A DNA stretch of 64,000 nt from Symbiodinium kawagutii (GCA_009767595.1 VSDK01021871.1:707801-771800), one strand, 5' to 3'; counted from the stretch's first letter, positions 31,662-42,473 are shown. The notes: generated by a model from the sequence alone, not told the origin. Program-made: numbers and translations.

Positions 31662-33880
31662 GACAAAGATGGCAAGATCAGCAGAGGACACAAGCGTCCA
31701 GCACCCTCAGAAGATTCAGAAGCAGATGAACGCAGCAGTCAGAGTGAAAACAACAGTGAGCCAGATGCAGAAGAGGTGAACAAGACAGACGAAGATCAAG
31801 CTAGCGAACAACCTGAAGAGACTGGCAGCAGTGATGAGGAGACCAATCAGAATCCAAACGCACAGAATGAACATGCGGAACAGCACACTGACCAGGAGAG
31901 CAACAGCGATGAAGAAAGCCAGTGTAACAAACACAACGAGGATGACAAACATGAAAAGGAATCTGAGGATGAATGTAAAGAAAGTGAAGATGAAGCAGAC
32001 AAGGCAGACAAGGAAGGAGAAACAGAACAAGACAACTCTGAGAGTGAGAAGGCTACATCAAAGAAGGAGGACGCAGATGAGAACAGTGATGAAAGCAGTG
32101 AGGAGGATGGATCAGATGAGGAAGGAAAACCAGAAAACAAAGATCAGGAAAGTACATTGGAAAATGAGAAGGATGAGATGGAAAAGGAAGGACAAGCGAA
32201 GGATGACGATGAGACAAGTGAGGAGGACGCTTCAGAGACAGAAGGACAGATTAACAAGGCTGAGGCAAGTGAGGAAGATGCATCAGACAAGGAAAGCACA
32301 AATCAGAACACTGCCGAGGCAAATGAGGATAATAAATCAAACAATGAAGGACCAATCGAGAACAAAGCCGATTCAAGTGAGGATGATGCTTCAGCATCAG
32401 ACAAGGAAGGAACAACTGAGAACAATGCTGAGGCAAGTGAGGAAGATGCATCAAACAAGGAAGCAACGAATGAACACACAGGTGAGGCAAGTGAGGATGA
32501 TGTGTCCAATGGTGAAGAGGAAGCAGAAAGCAAAGATGAGGCAAGTGACGTGGCAAGTGAGGAGGATGAGGTTGTCAAGGAAGGGCAAAAGAAGGATGCC
32601 AATGAGACAAGTGATGAGGATGCGTCAAATGATGAAGGAGGACCAGAAAGCAAAGGTGAGATAAGTGACGCAGCCAGTGAGAAGGAGGATGCAGTGGGCA
32701 AGGAAGGACAGGAGAAGGATGACGATGAGACAAGTAATGAGGATGTATCAGATAAGCAATCAACACAAGAGGACGAAAAGGAGGAAAGTGAGGAAGACCC
32801 ATCCGAGAAGGAAGAAGTAAAAGAAGAAGAAGATGGAAGTGGTAAAGAAGAAGATGAAGATGACAAAAGCAACGGTGAGGTGGCTGCTTCAGATCAGGAA
32901 GGAACAATGAAAGATGATACACGTGAGGAGGATGCTTCAGAGGCAGCAAGTCAGGAAGAACAGTCAGATACCCACCAAAGCGATGTCGAGAGAGCGCAGC
33001 CGAAAGCTGAAGGAACTGATGAAAACACTAGTGAGGATGAAGATGGAGGAAGCAGAGAGAAGGAAGAGAACACAAATAAAGATGTGGAGGAGCCATCCAA
33101 AGATGCAGAGATGGGTGATGATGAGATGGGTGGTGGCAAGGATGAAGAAGTTGACTCCGATGAAGAGATGCATGCACCTTCGCCAACCAAATCGCAAGCA
33201 CCAGCAAAGACTCACAGTCCGGAGAAAGGTGAGAAGGAACAACAAGCACATGGACGACCAAGTGCAGCTGCGCTTGGAGTGTCGACTGTGGGCATGACAG
33301 ACAAACAGGTGAAAGCCAAAATGAAGACCATGGCAAAAGCCAAGCCAAAGACCATGGCAAAAGCCAAGCCAGCATGCAAGAAAAAAAGAGTGGCGAAGGT
33401 GGCAAAAGAAAACACCGACAACAAAGCGGAGAGCATTGCAACCAGTGACATAAGCATCACAGATCTCAGCGAGATAGCAAAGTCATCAGATTCTTCAGAT
33501 AGCAGCAGCAGCAGCAGTAGCAGCAGTACTGACCATGAAGAGAAACAGAGCACAAAGATCCCTGAGGAAGCCAAGGCAGGGGAAGGGACGTTGTCAGTTC
33601 GACCTGAATTTCCCCGAACCAACATTAGAAGATGGACAACTCCTGGACCAAGATTTGAGGTTCCGAGCATTCAAGCAGCCAAACCTAGAAACATGAGACA
33701 AACATCCATAGATTCATGGGTCAAGCAACCAGCACCTCAGCTGAAGGAGGCCGAGACAAGTAAAGGCGGCAAAGCAAAGCAGAAGGAGAAGGAACCCGAG
33801 CAAGAAAAGCCAAATCACAGCAAGGATGACCAAGAGTTACCAGTTCCTACTCATCGTCGTCGAACCAAGAGTTTCAGACA
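31662..33880 (+). CDS. Acidic low-complexity protein, main exon of gene A
   Basis: Acceptor TTTGTGCAG|G is followed by about 740 uninterrupted codons. Residues 1-490 are almost only Glu, Asp, Ser, Lys, Asn and Gln with a loose repeat EASEEDASDKE. Then a Lys/Ala-rich part with two copies of MAKAKPKT-like sequence, a poly-Ser patch, and a short ordered-looking stretch RTNIRRWTTPGPRFEVPS with TSIDSWVKQPAPQ. Highly acidic stretches of this kind occur in histone chaperones and chromatin proteins, but no fold is claimed. The basic AKAKPK part could bind DNA or act in nuclear import. The frame stays open to 33,929; the exact donor is unclear. Exons at 34,130, 34,450 and 34,650 follow on the same strand. 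The length of the open frame is strong evidence of coding because the composition is not from a simple nucleotide repeat. Confidence 0.7.
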
Positions 33881-34129
33881 CTCGTGCTTTGCTGATACAT
33901 ACGCATGCGTGTATGCACATATATCTTAAATCGCCTCAGCTTACCTTGACAAACTCTGTGCAGACTTTCTTATTTTTGGATGCAAAAAAAACATCTGCAA
34001 TGCGATCGACTATAGCTTTTGTTCTTTCTCATTCTCTTTCTCTCCCCATTCTATGGTGCATTCCTGTAGTATATCAATGGTACACCGAATCTCGAGTTAT
34101 AGTATTTGTATCATCTGTTCTCAGCTCAG

Positions 34130-34212
34130 GAAGCCCCGTGAAAGCCAAGCCCGTGGAAGAGACAGAACCCGCTGCTACGAAGAAGGCACCTTGGCGTCAT
34201 AATTCAGAGAGG
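34130..34212 (+). CDS. Small exon of gene A
   Basis: After CTCAG|G the frame reads SPVKAKPVEETEPAATKKAP, then WRHNSER, ending at GAGAGG|GTGCAG. Composition matches the C-terminal part of the preceding acidic exon. Confidence 0.52.
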
Positions 34213-34449
34213 GTGCAGTGACCATCTTCACTCCTGAACGTCAAGTGGGGTGACATGATCCATCAAATGTTTCTCTCTATAGCGACATTTAGCAACATAC
34301 ATGGCACTTACCATGATCGACCTGAAGCTGAATTAATGTTGGCAGCATGTGCGAACATTGTTGTCAACTTAGGATGGGGTATCTTCTCTCGTGGAGGTGG
34401 TCTCGTCCAAGGACTTTGCATTGTCGTCGTTCAGAGTTGCAATTAACAG

Positions 34450-34555
34450 GTGCCAGCAAGCTGCGCTGGATGCAGCATCTGCACGTGTTCCATGTCCAGA
34501 AGATCAACTGACAGTCCTACGTGAAAGCAAAGCAAAAGCTAGAGTGCGCAAGTCG
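34450..34555 (+). CDS. Probable exon of gene A
   Basis: After TTAACAG|G one frame reads CQQAALDAASARVPCPEDQL, then TVLRESKAKARVRKSN. The 3' border could not be set. Confidence 0.42.
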
Positions 34556-34649
34556 AATCTCAGTCATGATTAGAATGAACTATCACACGTACTTCACCCT
34601 GAGCTCATAATATGTCCCATCATGTATGCCATGCACATGTGTAACTAAG

Positions 34650-34875
34650 GAATTTCGAGGTTCTTGAGACTCTCGATCGTCCGCAGGATTGGAAGATCGA
34701 GATTCGCAAACGCTTGAGTGGGAAACTTGCTGGACATACGTACAAGGTTTTCTTGGCGCCTGACGGATCTAAGTACTATAGTCTCACACAGGCTAAACAA
34801 AAGGGATTCCCTGCTGATAGCACTGAAGATGGCCGAAAGGGTCGCAAAATTCCCAAGAGGAAGGCAGAGCAGTGA
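34650..34875 (+). CDS. C-terminal exon of gene A: methyl-CpG-binding-domain-like
   Basis: After CTAAG|G the exon encodes NFEVLETLDRPQDWKIEIRK, then RLSGKLAGHTYKVFLAPDGS, KYYSLTQAKQKGF and a basic tail KGRKIPKRKAEQ before TGA at 34,873. The arrangement W-K-x-E-x-R-x-R-x-S-G-x-x-A-G, a Tyr, then P-x-G-x-x-Y-x-S is the pattern of MBD/TAM domains, which read methylated CpG. The domain is short (about 50 residues) and lacks proof of the methyl-CpG-contacting residues. Placed after a very acidic protein, it suggests a chromatin or methylated-DNA reader. It could also be another small DNA-binding fold with a similar motif. Confidence 0.6.
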
Positions 34876-35271
34876 TTTATGTAGATTTACTCATGGCATA
34901 CTATAATTCGACCATTGTTTCCATCCATTCAACTTCCTCTTATAATCTTCGCCTGCGAGCTTGTAGCTTGTTTTCTTGGGGGGTACACCCAATCCGAAGT
35001 GAAGGTGTGCAGTAGCCTCGTACCTTTGACGTAGCGGAATTATTTTTTTCACATGTATATTGTCTTAGGTCAAAAGGTTGGGGCTACGTGTGGGTGCGCT
35101 AAACCAGCACGTGCAAGAACACGTGTGACTGGGGGAGTGCGAAAAAACTCAAGCTGTTCAGTGGCGATTTCCAGCTATCCAACACTTCGATTTCAGTGAC
35201 TGCAACAAAAGCACCAGCTGTTTCAATTCTGTTTAGGCTCATCTTACAGCAAGTTCTCTTCGGTAGCAATC

Positions 35272-35420
35272 ATGAGGGCAACCAATATCCTACTTGTCCT
35301 CGCACTTCTTGCGCAAGTGCCTCAACCAGCGCAGCCCAATGACTTTGCTACTGATCCGCATTTGATGGATGAACAGTCATTGTATATAATCGATCATTCT
35401 ATAACGATCAAGCTACAACA
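35272..35420 (+). CDS. Possible first exon of gene D (hydrophobic N-terminus)
   Basis: ATG at 35,272 starts MRATNILLVLALLAQVPQPA, then QPNDFATDPHLMDEQ, which looks like a signal peptide. It lies 34 bp or more upstream of the motif-bearing exon at 35,454, but a secretory signal fits poorly with a nuclear enzyme-like protein. It may be an unrelated ORF. Confidence 0.35.
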
Positions 35421-35453
35421 AAAAAAACAGGGTTATGGTCTCTGGTGTCCCAG

Positions 35454-35538
35454 GTTGAAGTGTGCGCCGGATGTGGCTCACTGAGTAAAGCCATGAGGAT
35501 GTCTGGATACTCGGGCAAAGAATTTGATGCTACTTGGA
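35454..35538 (+). CDS. Gene D exon with methyltransferase motif I-like sequence
   Basis: After GTGTCCCAG|G the exon reads VEVCAGCGSLSKAMRMSGYS, then GKEFDATW. The V-E-V-x-A-G-x-G-x-x-x-x-A...G-Y...F-D pattern is that of the SAM-binding motifs I and II of C5-cytosine methyltransferases and of a large dinoflagellate family with the same layout. The next exon supplies a PPC-type motif IV. See the exon at 35,787. Confidence 0.6.
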
Positions 35539-35786
35539 ATTAAGCTGGATGCACATCATATGTGATCCAACTTGATTTCCAACATTCAATGATCGCAACG
35601 AAACTAAGATTCTCTATTCCTCCAATCACAACCTGATGAGAACGATTGGCTTTATCACCATTCTTGCAGCTGCAGCCTGTCTGCAAGAAAAAAGTTGTTT
35701 GATTATGATATCACGGCCAGTAATGTTTGGATTCCACAACTCAACTATCGATCCCAACTTAAACTCACCCAAATCCCGCACCTCAG

Positions 35787-35961
35787 GTACGAAATATCCG
35801 TCCTGGCGGTGCTCTCATCTTCGCTCCTCCGTGCAGCTCCTGGATATTCTTGTCACGCAGTGTGACACAGCGGACTTGGGCTGCACCGGCGGGTGATGAG
35901 AACCAACGCTCAGTGAAACTAGCGAACATATTCATCCGTCGTATGCTATACATGTTCCTTG
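35787..35961 (+). CDS. Gene D exon with APPCSSW motif
   Basis: Acceptor CACCTCAG|G. The exon reads VRNIRPGGALIFAPPCSSWI, then FLSRSVTQRTWAAP, GDENQRSVKLANIFIRRMLY. F-A-P-P-C-S-S-W resembles motif IV (G-P-P-C-Q) of C5-methyltransferases, where the Cys attacks cytosine. The family is multicopy in dinoflagellates in my recollection. The donor CTTG|GTAGAG leaves one base that joins in phase to the exon at 36,256. Whether the protein is catalytic is unknown: Gln after the Cys is replaced by Ser, and motifs VI (ENV) and VIII were not found. Confidence 0.62.
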
Positions 35962-36255
35962 GTAGAGATGCCATGGAAAGTTGGACAGAACGCCATTGAA
36001 TGCACATTTTCACACATTGAGTTTACCAAACATGGATGTTAACTCGAACTAAGTTTGTTCTTTGCTGTGAAGAGGGGCGTTCGGATATTGGTGGAACAAC
36101 CAGCATCCTCGGCGCCTAGACTTAATCATGTGTGTTCGATGTGATGCACATGTTTGAGCAAAATTGATTTTTAATGGATCGTTCGATTTAAGTTGTTGAA
36201 ATAATTTCTTTGATGCCAAACTTTCACTCAACGGGGTTTGCCTGCTTGCATGCAG

Positions 36256-36370
36256 GTGCTTTGGCATTGGAGACCAGTACGCAAATTCTTGCGATGGTGT
36301 GGTGCCAGGCTCATATGGGGCAAGCTTCCCTAATAGACTTTCAGTGGTCGATGGCCTATCTTAAGAGGAT
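36256..36370 (+). CDS. Gene D exon, phase-consistent continuation
   Basis: After CATGCAG|G the frame reads ALALETSTQILAMVWCQAHM, then GQASLIDFQWSMAYLKRID. The first codon is completed exactly by the base left from the previous exon, through a GT-AG intron (35,962-36,255). Confidence 0.55.
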
Positions 36371-36578
36371 TGACGTATGTCATTGATAATGCAAATTAGT
36401 TTATTCAAGCTCTACCCTGAATTCTGCGATGTGCATATCCGTTGAGGTATTGGTCATTGGGGAGTCTGGTTTGGTATATGTTTTTTTTGATGATTGTGAT
36501 CTATAGATATATAAGTAAAGTATGGTATGCATGGTAAAACGGATTGTGTTTAGATAGCCAGTCAAGCTGATGCCATGG

Positions 36579-36653
36579 AGGCGTGTCTCCTTCCCGATGG
36601 GAGCTTATGGCGCCCCAACTATGAAAATGACCGTGTTACCCAGTAGCACTTAA
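36579..36653 (+). CDS. Gene D exon
   Basis: The frame reads RVSFPMGAYGAPTMKMTVLP, then SST and a stop. M-G-A-Y-G-A-x-T-x-K is a pattern I associate with the C-terminal half of the same dinoflagellate family. Confidence 0.45.
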   Translation, partial: RRVSFPMGAYGAPTMKMTVLPSST

Positions 36654-36874
36654 GTTCAGCAATCCGTGTCTGGTTTTCACAAACACCTCCACTGTCCCGA
36701 GATCAAGATCCTCTCCTGCCTTCTGAGGCTTTGGGGGACTTTGGACAATCTCGGGTCCCTGGCCAGGTGGCTCAACATCACATTGCTGAAAAAAGCAATG
36801 GAAAGGAGATGGGTTGGTGATAGTATTCTCCATACACCAATGGCTGGAAAATAATAATAATTGTGCATACCATA

Positions 36875-36875
<1 letters not shown>

Positions 36876-36907
<32 letters not shown>
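36876..36907. repeat. TA dinucleotide microsatellite
   Basis: About 16 uninterrupted TA units. A shorter run lies at 37,490-37,502. Confidence 0.95.
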
Positions 36908-36909
<2 letters not shown>

Positions 36910-37129
36910 TTTGTCGAACCTGGCAATTGCAAAACACAAAACTCACTAGCTCATACACGCTGCCTCCGCATTTGCTCGTGCAAACAAAAAGCCAAAAACC
37001 CGGGATTGCATGCTATGGGTTTGAAGTTGTGGCATGCGCTGTATCAGGAGAGGTGATTGTGCTGGATCAACCAGCACGCAAGCAATTTCGCGCTGCACAT
37101 TGTGCCATCACTGTTGGCATGTTGCGTGC

Positions 37130-37260
37130 AACATGTATAGTAGCTTTATTTGTACAGGAATCAACGTGCAGAAACGTGCATGTTGATTTGAATCGACATA
37201 CTTGTATATAGCTTTATTTGTACAGGAATCAACATGCAGAAATGCATGTATTTGAATAAT
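37130..37260. repeat. Tandem duplication containing a hairpin
   Basis: TAGCTTTATTTGTACAGGAA followed by TCAA(C)GTGCAGAAA(C)GTGCATG occurs twice about 70 bp apart. The first copy folds back (AATCAACGTGC with GCATGTTGATT). Confidence 0.7.
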
Positions 37261-37639
37261 TGCAATGGCAAATGGGCCAATGATTGTTGGCAACTTACAT
37301 GCATGTATAGCAAGCATCAAACATGTGGGCAAATCTAGCCTGTGGCGAAAGCTATGTCCCTTGATTGATTGCCTCGCGCTTGGTAGCATGATGCTGTAGC
37401 ATGTCTTGTGCGCATGTGTAGCATATGACGTGCGTTTCCGCTGCCAGGTTCGACAAACTATTTGTTTATGTGCATGCGTGCATGTGCCATATATATATAT
37501 ATAGCATCTCATATATAGCTGTCACACTCATGCAGAGGCGCTCTTGGCGAATCAAGAAACAATGAACAAACCAGTGCTGCACTAGGGCATTGGTTCGGCT
37601 AGATCATAAATGTATCAAATCTTGATGTTCCCTGACAGG

Positions 37640-37822
37640 AGTCAACAAAAGGCACCGCTCGTCAAAAAAACAGTCAGTAAGGCCAGTGGAAAAATCCAAG
37701 TGACTGGACAGAAGAAAAACTTACAGAAGTCAGCAAACTACCCTTTGCAGTTTGGACTGGCGGTGGCTGCTTTGATCTCACCCAAAGGTTTTCCCGATGC
37801 TTCCACGGACAGGGGTGTGTTC
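37640..37822 (+). CDS. Gene D exon, C-terminal Lys-rich part
   Basis: The frame reads QKAPLVKKTVSKASGKIQVT, then GQKKNLQKSANYPLQFGLAV, AALISPKGF, and ends before a donor-like AAAG|TAAGTA. The G-K-x-x-V-T-G...L-x-x-S-x-x-Y-P-x-x-F-G pattern follows the MGAYG motif in related dinoflagellate proteins as I recall them, so this is likely the same gene. Confidence 0.5.
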
Positions 37823-38459
37823 AAAGTAAGTACGGCATGTTTTACACCGGTCAGAGTTGTTATAATAATCATGTTGAATTTGTTGCCATCGATTTCCCTG
37901 AAGGAAATTCACATATGTGCTGATGATCCCAACTCCGATGATGATGGAGCCATAGATGATTTGATCAGGGGGCGCAAACATGCTCACTGGCGTTCACTGA
38001 AATGAGAACCTTCAGAGATGCTCGCCACATACCAGGATGGGGGGTTTCAGGGATATATGTTAAAATGTGTTTTGTTGATCATGCTATATGTATATATTGC
38101 TTAATCCTTTGGCCATCGCCCTGGCAGGAGGCATTGATCTACAATCCTGGTTGCCTACCTTACCTTCGCATGGATTTGCAGCAATAAAAGGTGCAAACGC
38201 AAGCTGTGGAACCTGTGCTCATGTTCGGCAAAAGCACTGATACAGCTAGGCTCAGTTCTGATCAACTATTCGAATGGATCATTACCTAATGGGTGACTTG
38301 ATCTATGATGGTTGATGATGAATTTGTGAACGAACATGATGATCCGAGGTTTCTCAATCCAGCAACTATTGTAGCTATTTTTGCTCAGTACCATAGGTCC
38401 TACTATACCAGCATATGATGGTCGCCGGTAAAGCCATGGACGACACGAATTGTATGCCA

Positions 38460-38627
38460 CCACCAACGTTTATCCCGAAGAAGCTTAAGAAGAAGAAGAA
38501 GATGAGACGTGGTGCCCGGAAACAAGAGCTGATTGATGACCTTGCTGACGTTGCTGACCACCGAATATGTGCATCTTGTGCCGCTACTTACTGGTTGAAG
38601 AAATACTTGACGGAGTACCTTGCTTGA
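38460..38627 (+). CDS. Possible terminal exon, Lys-rich
   Basis: The frame reads PPPTFIPKKLKKKKKMRRGA, then RKQELIDDLADVADHRICAS, CAATYWLKKYL, to a stop at 38,625-38,627. It looks like a nuclear-localisation-type basic patch with a short helix. It may end gene D; linkage unproven. Confidence 0.38.
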   Translation, partial: PPTFIPKKLKKKKKMRRGARKQELIDDLADVADHRICASCAATYWLKKYLTEYLA

Positions 38628-38650
38628 TATCGTTGTTTTGTTTGTTCAAT

Positions 38651-38738
38651 AGTTTTCTCAAAATATAGAGGGCCCCATATTGACCACTAAGATTCAACCA
38701 TTGATGATTTTAATGATCCATTATATTTTGAGAAAACT
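38651..38738. mobile_element. MITE-like element (GGTTTCTCA family)
   Basis: Left arm AGTTTTCTCAAAATATAGAG with GGCCCC; right arm TTATATTTTGAGAAAACT is its exact reverse complement over 17 bases. No ORF. Confidence 0.68.
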
Positions 38739-39261
38739 GTTTGGTGTGAAATGTGTCCGATGAATGATGATTCTATCTATTGGTGAAATCCATTCAGCAA
38801 CCAATCATGGGAACTCATTCATCACACTTGGAGCTATCATCATCACTAGTATGTGATGCCTACCCGTGGAAAACTTAGGCACGACTACCGGGTGCTTTGC
38901 TTGAGCAGCAAGGATTGCAGGTGTGACTTGGACTGAGAATCTGTTCATCAGCAGATTCTGTAATTTGGACAAAATTAAGCTTAGATGGATCAGTGGCTTT
39001 CACCTCTGACCAATGCGACACTTGATCCCTGCAGGGCAGAAAATAGCCACAGGTCCATCCCACTTCATTGGCCTGCACTTCAAACTTGTTCGTTTCCATC
39101 CAGCCTGGAGCGACGGGGTTTGTTCGGTTTGATGCTCAACTCAAAGTTCGATTCAAGTCAGTTGATGATTGAGTCAATGTGATCAATCGAATCGATAGAT
39201 TTTCGGCTTGGAGGGTGCGTGTCAATGCGTGTCAATAGCGTGTCACTCGGGTTTATCAAAA

Positions 39262-39358
39262 GGTCACTTAGGTATATCAAAGGGTCACTTAGGTATATCA
39301 AAAGGTCACTTAGCATATCAAAAGGTCACTTAGCATATCAAAAGGTCACTTGGACATA
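39262..39358 (+). repeat. Five tandem copies of GGTCACTTAGGTATATCAAAA
   Basis: GGTCACTT starts at 39262, 39283, 39304, 39324 and 39344, a 20-21-bp period. GCGTGTCA words flank the array on both sides. The same motif occurs near 30.3 kb and, inverted, near 47.6 kb. It lies just upstream of gene B and might be its promoter region or a transposase-binding subterminal array. Confidence 0.85.
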
Positions 39359-39562
39359 GCCCATTATCGAACAGGTAGCGTGTCATTTGCGTGTCACCTC
39401 CGAGCACATTTAGTGCGTTTCGGTACCTGAAGATTGAACATCCTTCTGATCCAGGACCATGGTTTGAAACCGAAGCTATATATCAAACTTGTGTTAACAA
39501 ACAGTTTCAACAATCAAGACCACCTTATAATAGCTTTCTCTCCAGGACTGAAGCCAAGATCA

Positions 39563-41400
39563 ATGGGAAAACACCTTCACGATTCTGAAGGGAAGAAGAA
39601 AGCTAGGAAGAGTGAGGACCATGAGATGAAGGAGGCTGAGAAGACCACCGGTAAGGATGAGGAGACAGGACGTGCAAAGAAACCAAAGGAAGATGACAAG
39701 AGTTCCAAGAAAAAGAAAGATTCGAAGATAAAGGAGGCTGAGAAGACCGCAGGTAAGGATGAGGAGAAAGGAAAGAAGAAGAAAGAAGATGAGAAAGCTT
39801 CACCATCTTCAAGCAAGGATGGCAACTCCAAAGCGGACAAGAAGAATGACTCGAAGATGAAGGAGGCTGAGAAGACTACAGGTAAGGATGAGGAGAAAGG
39901 AAAGGAAAAGAAAGCAAAGGAGAATGCTAAGAAGATCACACCGAAGGAAGGTGATGAGAGCGCAAAGGAAACCACTTCACCGTCTTCAAGCGAGGATGGC
40001 AACTCCAAAGGCGACAAGAAGAAAGACTCGAAGATGAAGGAGGCTGAGAAGACCGCAGGTAAGGATGAGGAGAAAGGAAAGAAGAAGAAGGAAGATGAGA
40101 AAGCTTCACCATCTTCAAGCAAGGATGGCAACTCCAAAGCGGACAAGAAGAATGACTCGAAGATGAAGGAGGCTGAGAAGACCACGGGTAAGGATGAGGA
40201 GAAAGGAAAGGAAAAGAAAGCAAAGGAGAATGCTAAGAAGATCACACCGAAGGAAGGTGATGAGAGCGCAAAGGAAACCACTTCACCGTCTTCAAACAAA
40301 GATGGCATGTCCAAAGAGGACAAGAAGAAAGATTCGAAGATAAAGGAGGCTGAGAAGACTACAGGTAAGGATGAGGAGAAAGGAAAGGAGAAGAAAGCAA
40401 CGGAGAATGGTAAGAAGATCACACCGAAGGAAGGTGATGAGAGCGCAAAGGAAACCACTTCACCGTCTTCAAACAAAGATGGCATGTCCAAAGAGGACAA
40501 GAAGAAAGATTCGAAGATGAAGGAGGCTGAGAAGACCACAGGTAAGGATGAGGAGAAAGGAAAGAAGAAGAAAGAAGATGAGAAAGCTTCACCATCTTCA
40601 AGCAAGGATGGCAACTCCAAAGCGGACAAGAAGAATGACTCGAAGATGAAGGAGGCTGAGAAGACTACAGGTAAGGATGAGGAGAAAGGAAAGGAAAAGA
40701 AAGCAAAGGAGAATGCTAAGAAGATCACACCGAAGGAAGGTGATGAGAGCGCAAAGGAAACCACTTCACCGTCTTCAAGCGAGGATGGCAAGTCCAAAGA
40801 GGACAAGAAGAAAGGCTCGAAGATGAAGGAGGCTGAGAAGACCACAGGTAAGGGTGAGGAGAAAGGAAAGGAGAAGAAAGAAGATGAGAAAGCTTCACCA
40901 TCTTCAAGCAAGGATGGCAAGTCCAAAAAAGACAAGAAGAAAAATTCGAAGATGAAGGAGGCTGAGAAGACCACAGGTAAGGATGAGGAGAAAGGAAAGG
41001 AAAAGAAAGCAAAGGAGAATGCTAAGAAGATTACACCGAAGGAAGGTGATGAGAGCGCAAAGGAAACCACTTCACCGTCTTCAAGCGAGGACGGTAACTC
41101 CAAAGAGAAGAAGAAAGATTCGAAGATGAAGGAGGCTGAGAAGAGTAAAGTGGAAGCAACGGGCACACCTTCCCCCACCACCAAGTCGGAATCCAACAGT
41201 GTTGAGTTGGCTGCAATCACGAATGGCCCCGAGCCTTCCAAGCGGAGTCACCTTGGAAGTGAATCCTCTGTGGCTTCACATCCTGAGAGAAAGCGAGCGA
41301 AAATGGAAAGCTTGGAGAAGCGGGGCAACACTGGCCCCACAGGTTCCAGCCCTGAGAAGAAGAAATTGAGGTTTGGTTCTGAAGCGGAGGCCTGGGTTGG
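39563..41400 (+). CDS. Lys/Glu-rich tandem-repeat protein, first exon of gene B
   Basis: From the ATG at 39,563 (MGKHLHDSEGKKKARKSEDH) about 600 codons are open. The body is tandem repeats built on SKMKEAEKTTGKDEEKGKEK. Units of 43 and 59 codons alternate; the longer one adds ENAKKITPKEGDESAKETTS. Nucleotide identity between units is very high, so amplification was recent. The end is less repetitive (SHLGSESSVASHPERKRAKM, RFGSEAEAW). The protein must be unstructured or helical and is highly charged. The frame is open to 41,692, but coding quality falls after about 41,400, where GTGAATATG could be the donor. The next exon begins at 41,822. Confidence 0.7.
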
Positions 41401-41821
41401 CAACAGTGGTGAATATGCTGCTGCTAGAAGATTATCAATGTTTCCCGGATCCAACATGTTCTTAGCTAGTATGGTTGATTTTGATAGATCGATACTTCTT
41501 ACATCCAGCGTTATATTTGGTAGCATCTTGAGAGCCTGCACATGTTGCAGGAGGAAGCTCGAGTGCCCATCGAAAGGGTGCGGACCATGCCAAGTTTTGA
41601 TATGTTGCCATCGGCATCTACTGGAACTCCATCGCTCTTTGAGGACAGACCAGTCTTTGTGGCTCTCAGCCACTTTAGTGGTGGTGGGCTGAACAAATAA
41701 GACATTTATCATAACTGATCGATCATCAATTAACACATTTCTATGCTGGTTGGGTTTGAACATCCAAAACAAAACTAATTCAAATCAACATCGATGAACG
41801 GTTTGTTCCTCTGGCTGGCAG

Positions 41822-42069
41822 GACACCCCAGACAGCAGACAGTCTACATCGGCCGACTCTGACAGGATGAAATCGAAACCTAGCCATGGTGTATCCAGAC
41901 TTATGCAGCTCTCACAAGAGCAGAAAGACAACATCCAACAAATGGCTTCACCTGCCTGCATGGAGGCATCTGAACGGAAACGACAGTATGCAGCTATGGG
42001 CCGTGCCATCCACAAGAATTGCAGCCCCACACTACTGGCAAAGTATCAGCTATGTAGCGACGCTGAAAG
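41822..42069 (+). CDS. Gene B exon 2
   Basis: Acceptor GCTGGCAG|G; donor GAAAG|GTGCGG. It reads TPDSRQSTSADSDRMKSKPS, LMQLSQEQKDNIQQMASPAC, then SERKRQYAAMGRAIHKNC and SPTLLAKYQLCSDAER. The last two bases join in phase with the next exon (AG|G). The pattern is that of a dinoflagellate multicopy family of unknown function. Confidence 0.65.
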
Positions 42070-42188
42070 GTGCGGTCTTTCTTGAAATGGTTTTGGTTTA
42101 TCTTTGGTGATTAGTGGTTCCAAAGCCCAATGTTCAAATCACCCGTCTTTAAACATTGTCATCACCGAACCGGGCCCCTACCCTACAG

Positions 42189-42300
42189 GTTCACTATGTT
42201 GAAGCAGTGGCTGATCAACGACGGCCAGTGTGATGCAATCACAGTTGAAGAGAAGTATGTCAAATGGACCGAAGAACTCCGGAGTGATAAGTACACAACA
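42189..42300 (+). CDS. Gene B exon 3
   Basis: Acceptor CCCTACAG|G, in phase with exon 2. It reads FTMLKQWLINDGQCDAITVE, then EKYVKWTEELRSDKYTT. The 3' border is unclear because no GT is well placed; a non-canonical donor is possible. Confidence 0.6.
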
Positions 42301-42392
42301 GAATCTTGCTCACAATTACTACCAAAAAAGCTGAGCTACTATAGTGGGACCAAACATGCTATGATATTCCTAAATCTCGCAATTGATCCCAG

Positions 42393-42473
42393 GTTACACT
42401 GTTGCAATTGGAGCAGCGGTATGGGAACTCCGCTGATGCACAAGAGTTCATTCAAGAACTCATTAAAGGCTGG
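42393..42473 (+). CDS. Gene B exon 4
   Basis: 27 codons between GATCCCAG| and |GTGCTC, phase 0 at both ends: VTLLQLEQRYGNSADAQEFI then QELIKGW. A clean GT-AG micro-exon. Confidence 0.62.

Noticed and set aside
31716..32872. Minus-strand and third-frame ORFs opposite the acidic exon
   Set aside because: Complement of Glu/Asp/Ser codons gives spurious Ser/Leu/Phe-rich ORFs.
39577..41241. 554-codon minus-strand ORF rich in Ser, Phe and Leu
   Set aside because: Mirror of the Lys/Glu-rich repeat gene (AAG/GAG read as CTT/CTC); the + strand has the adjoining exons.
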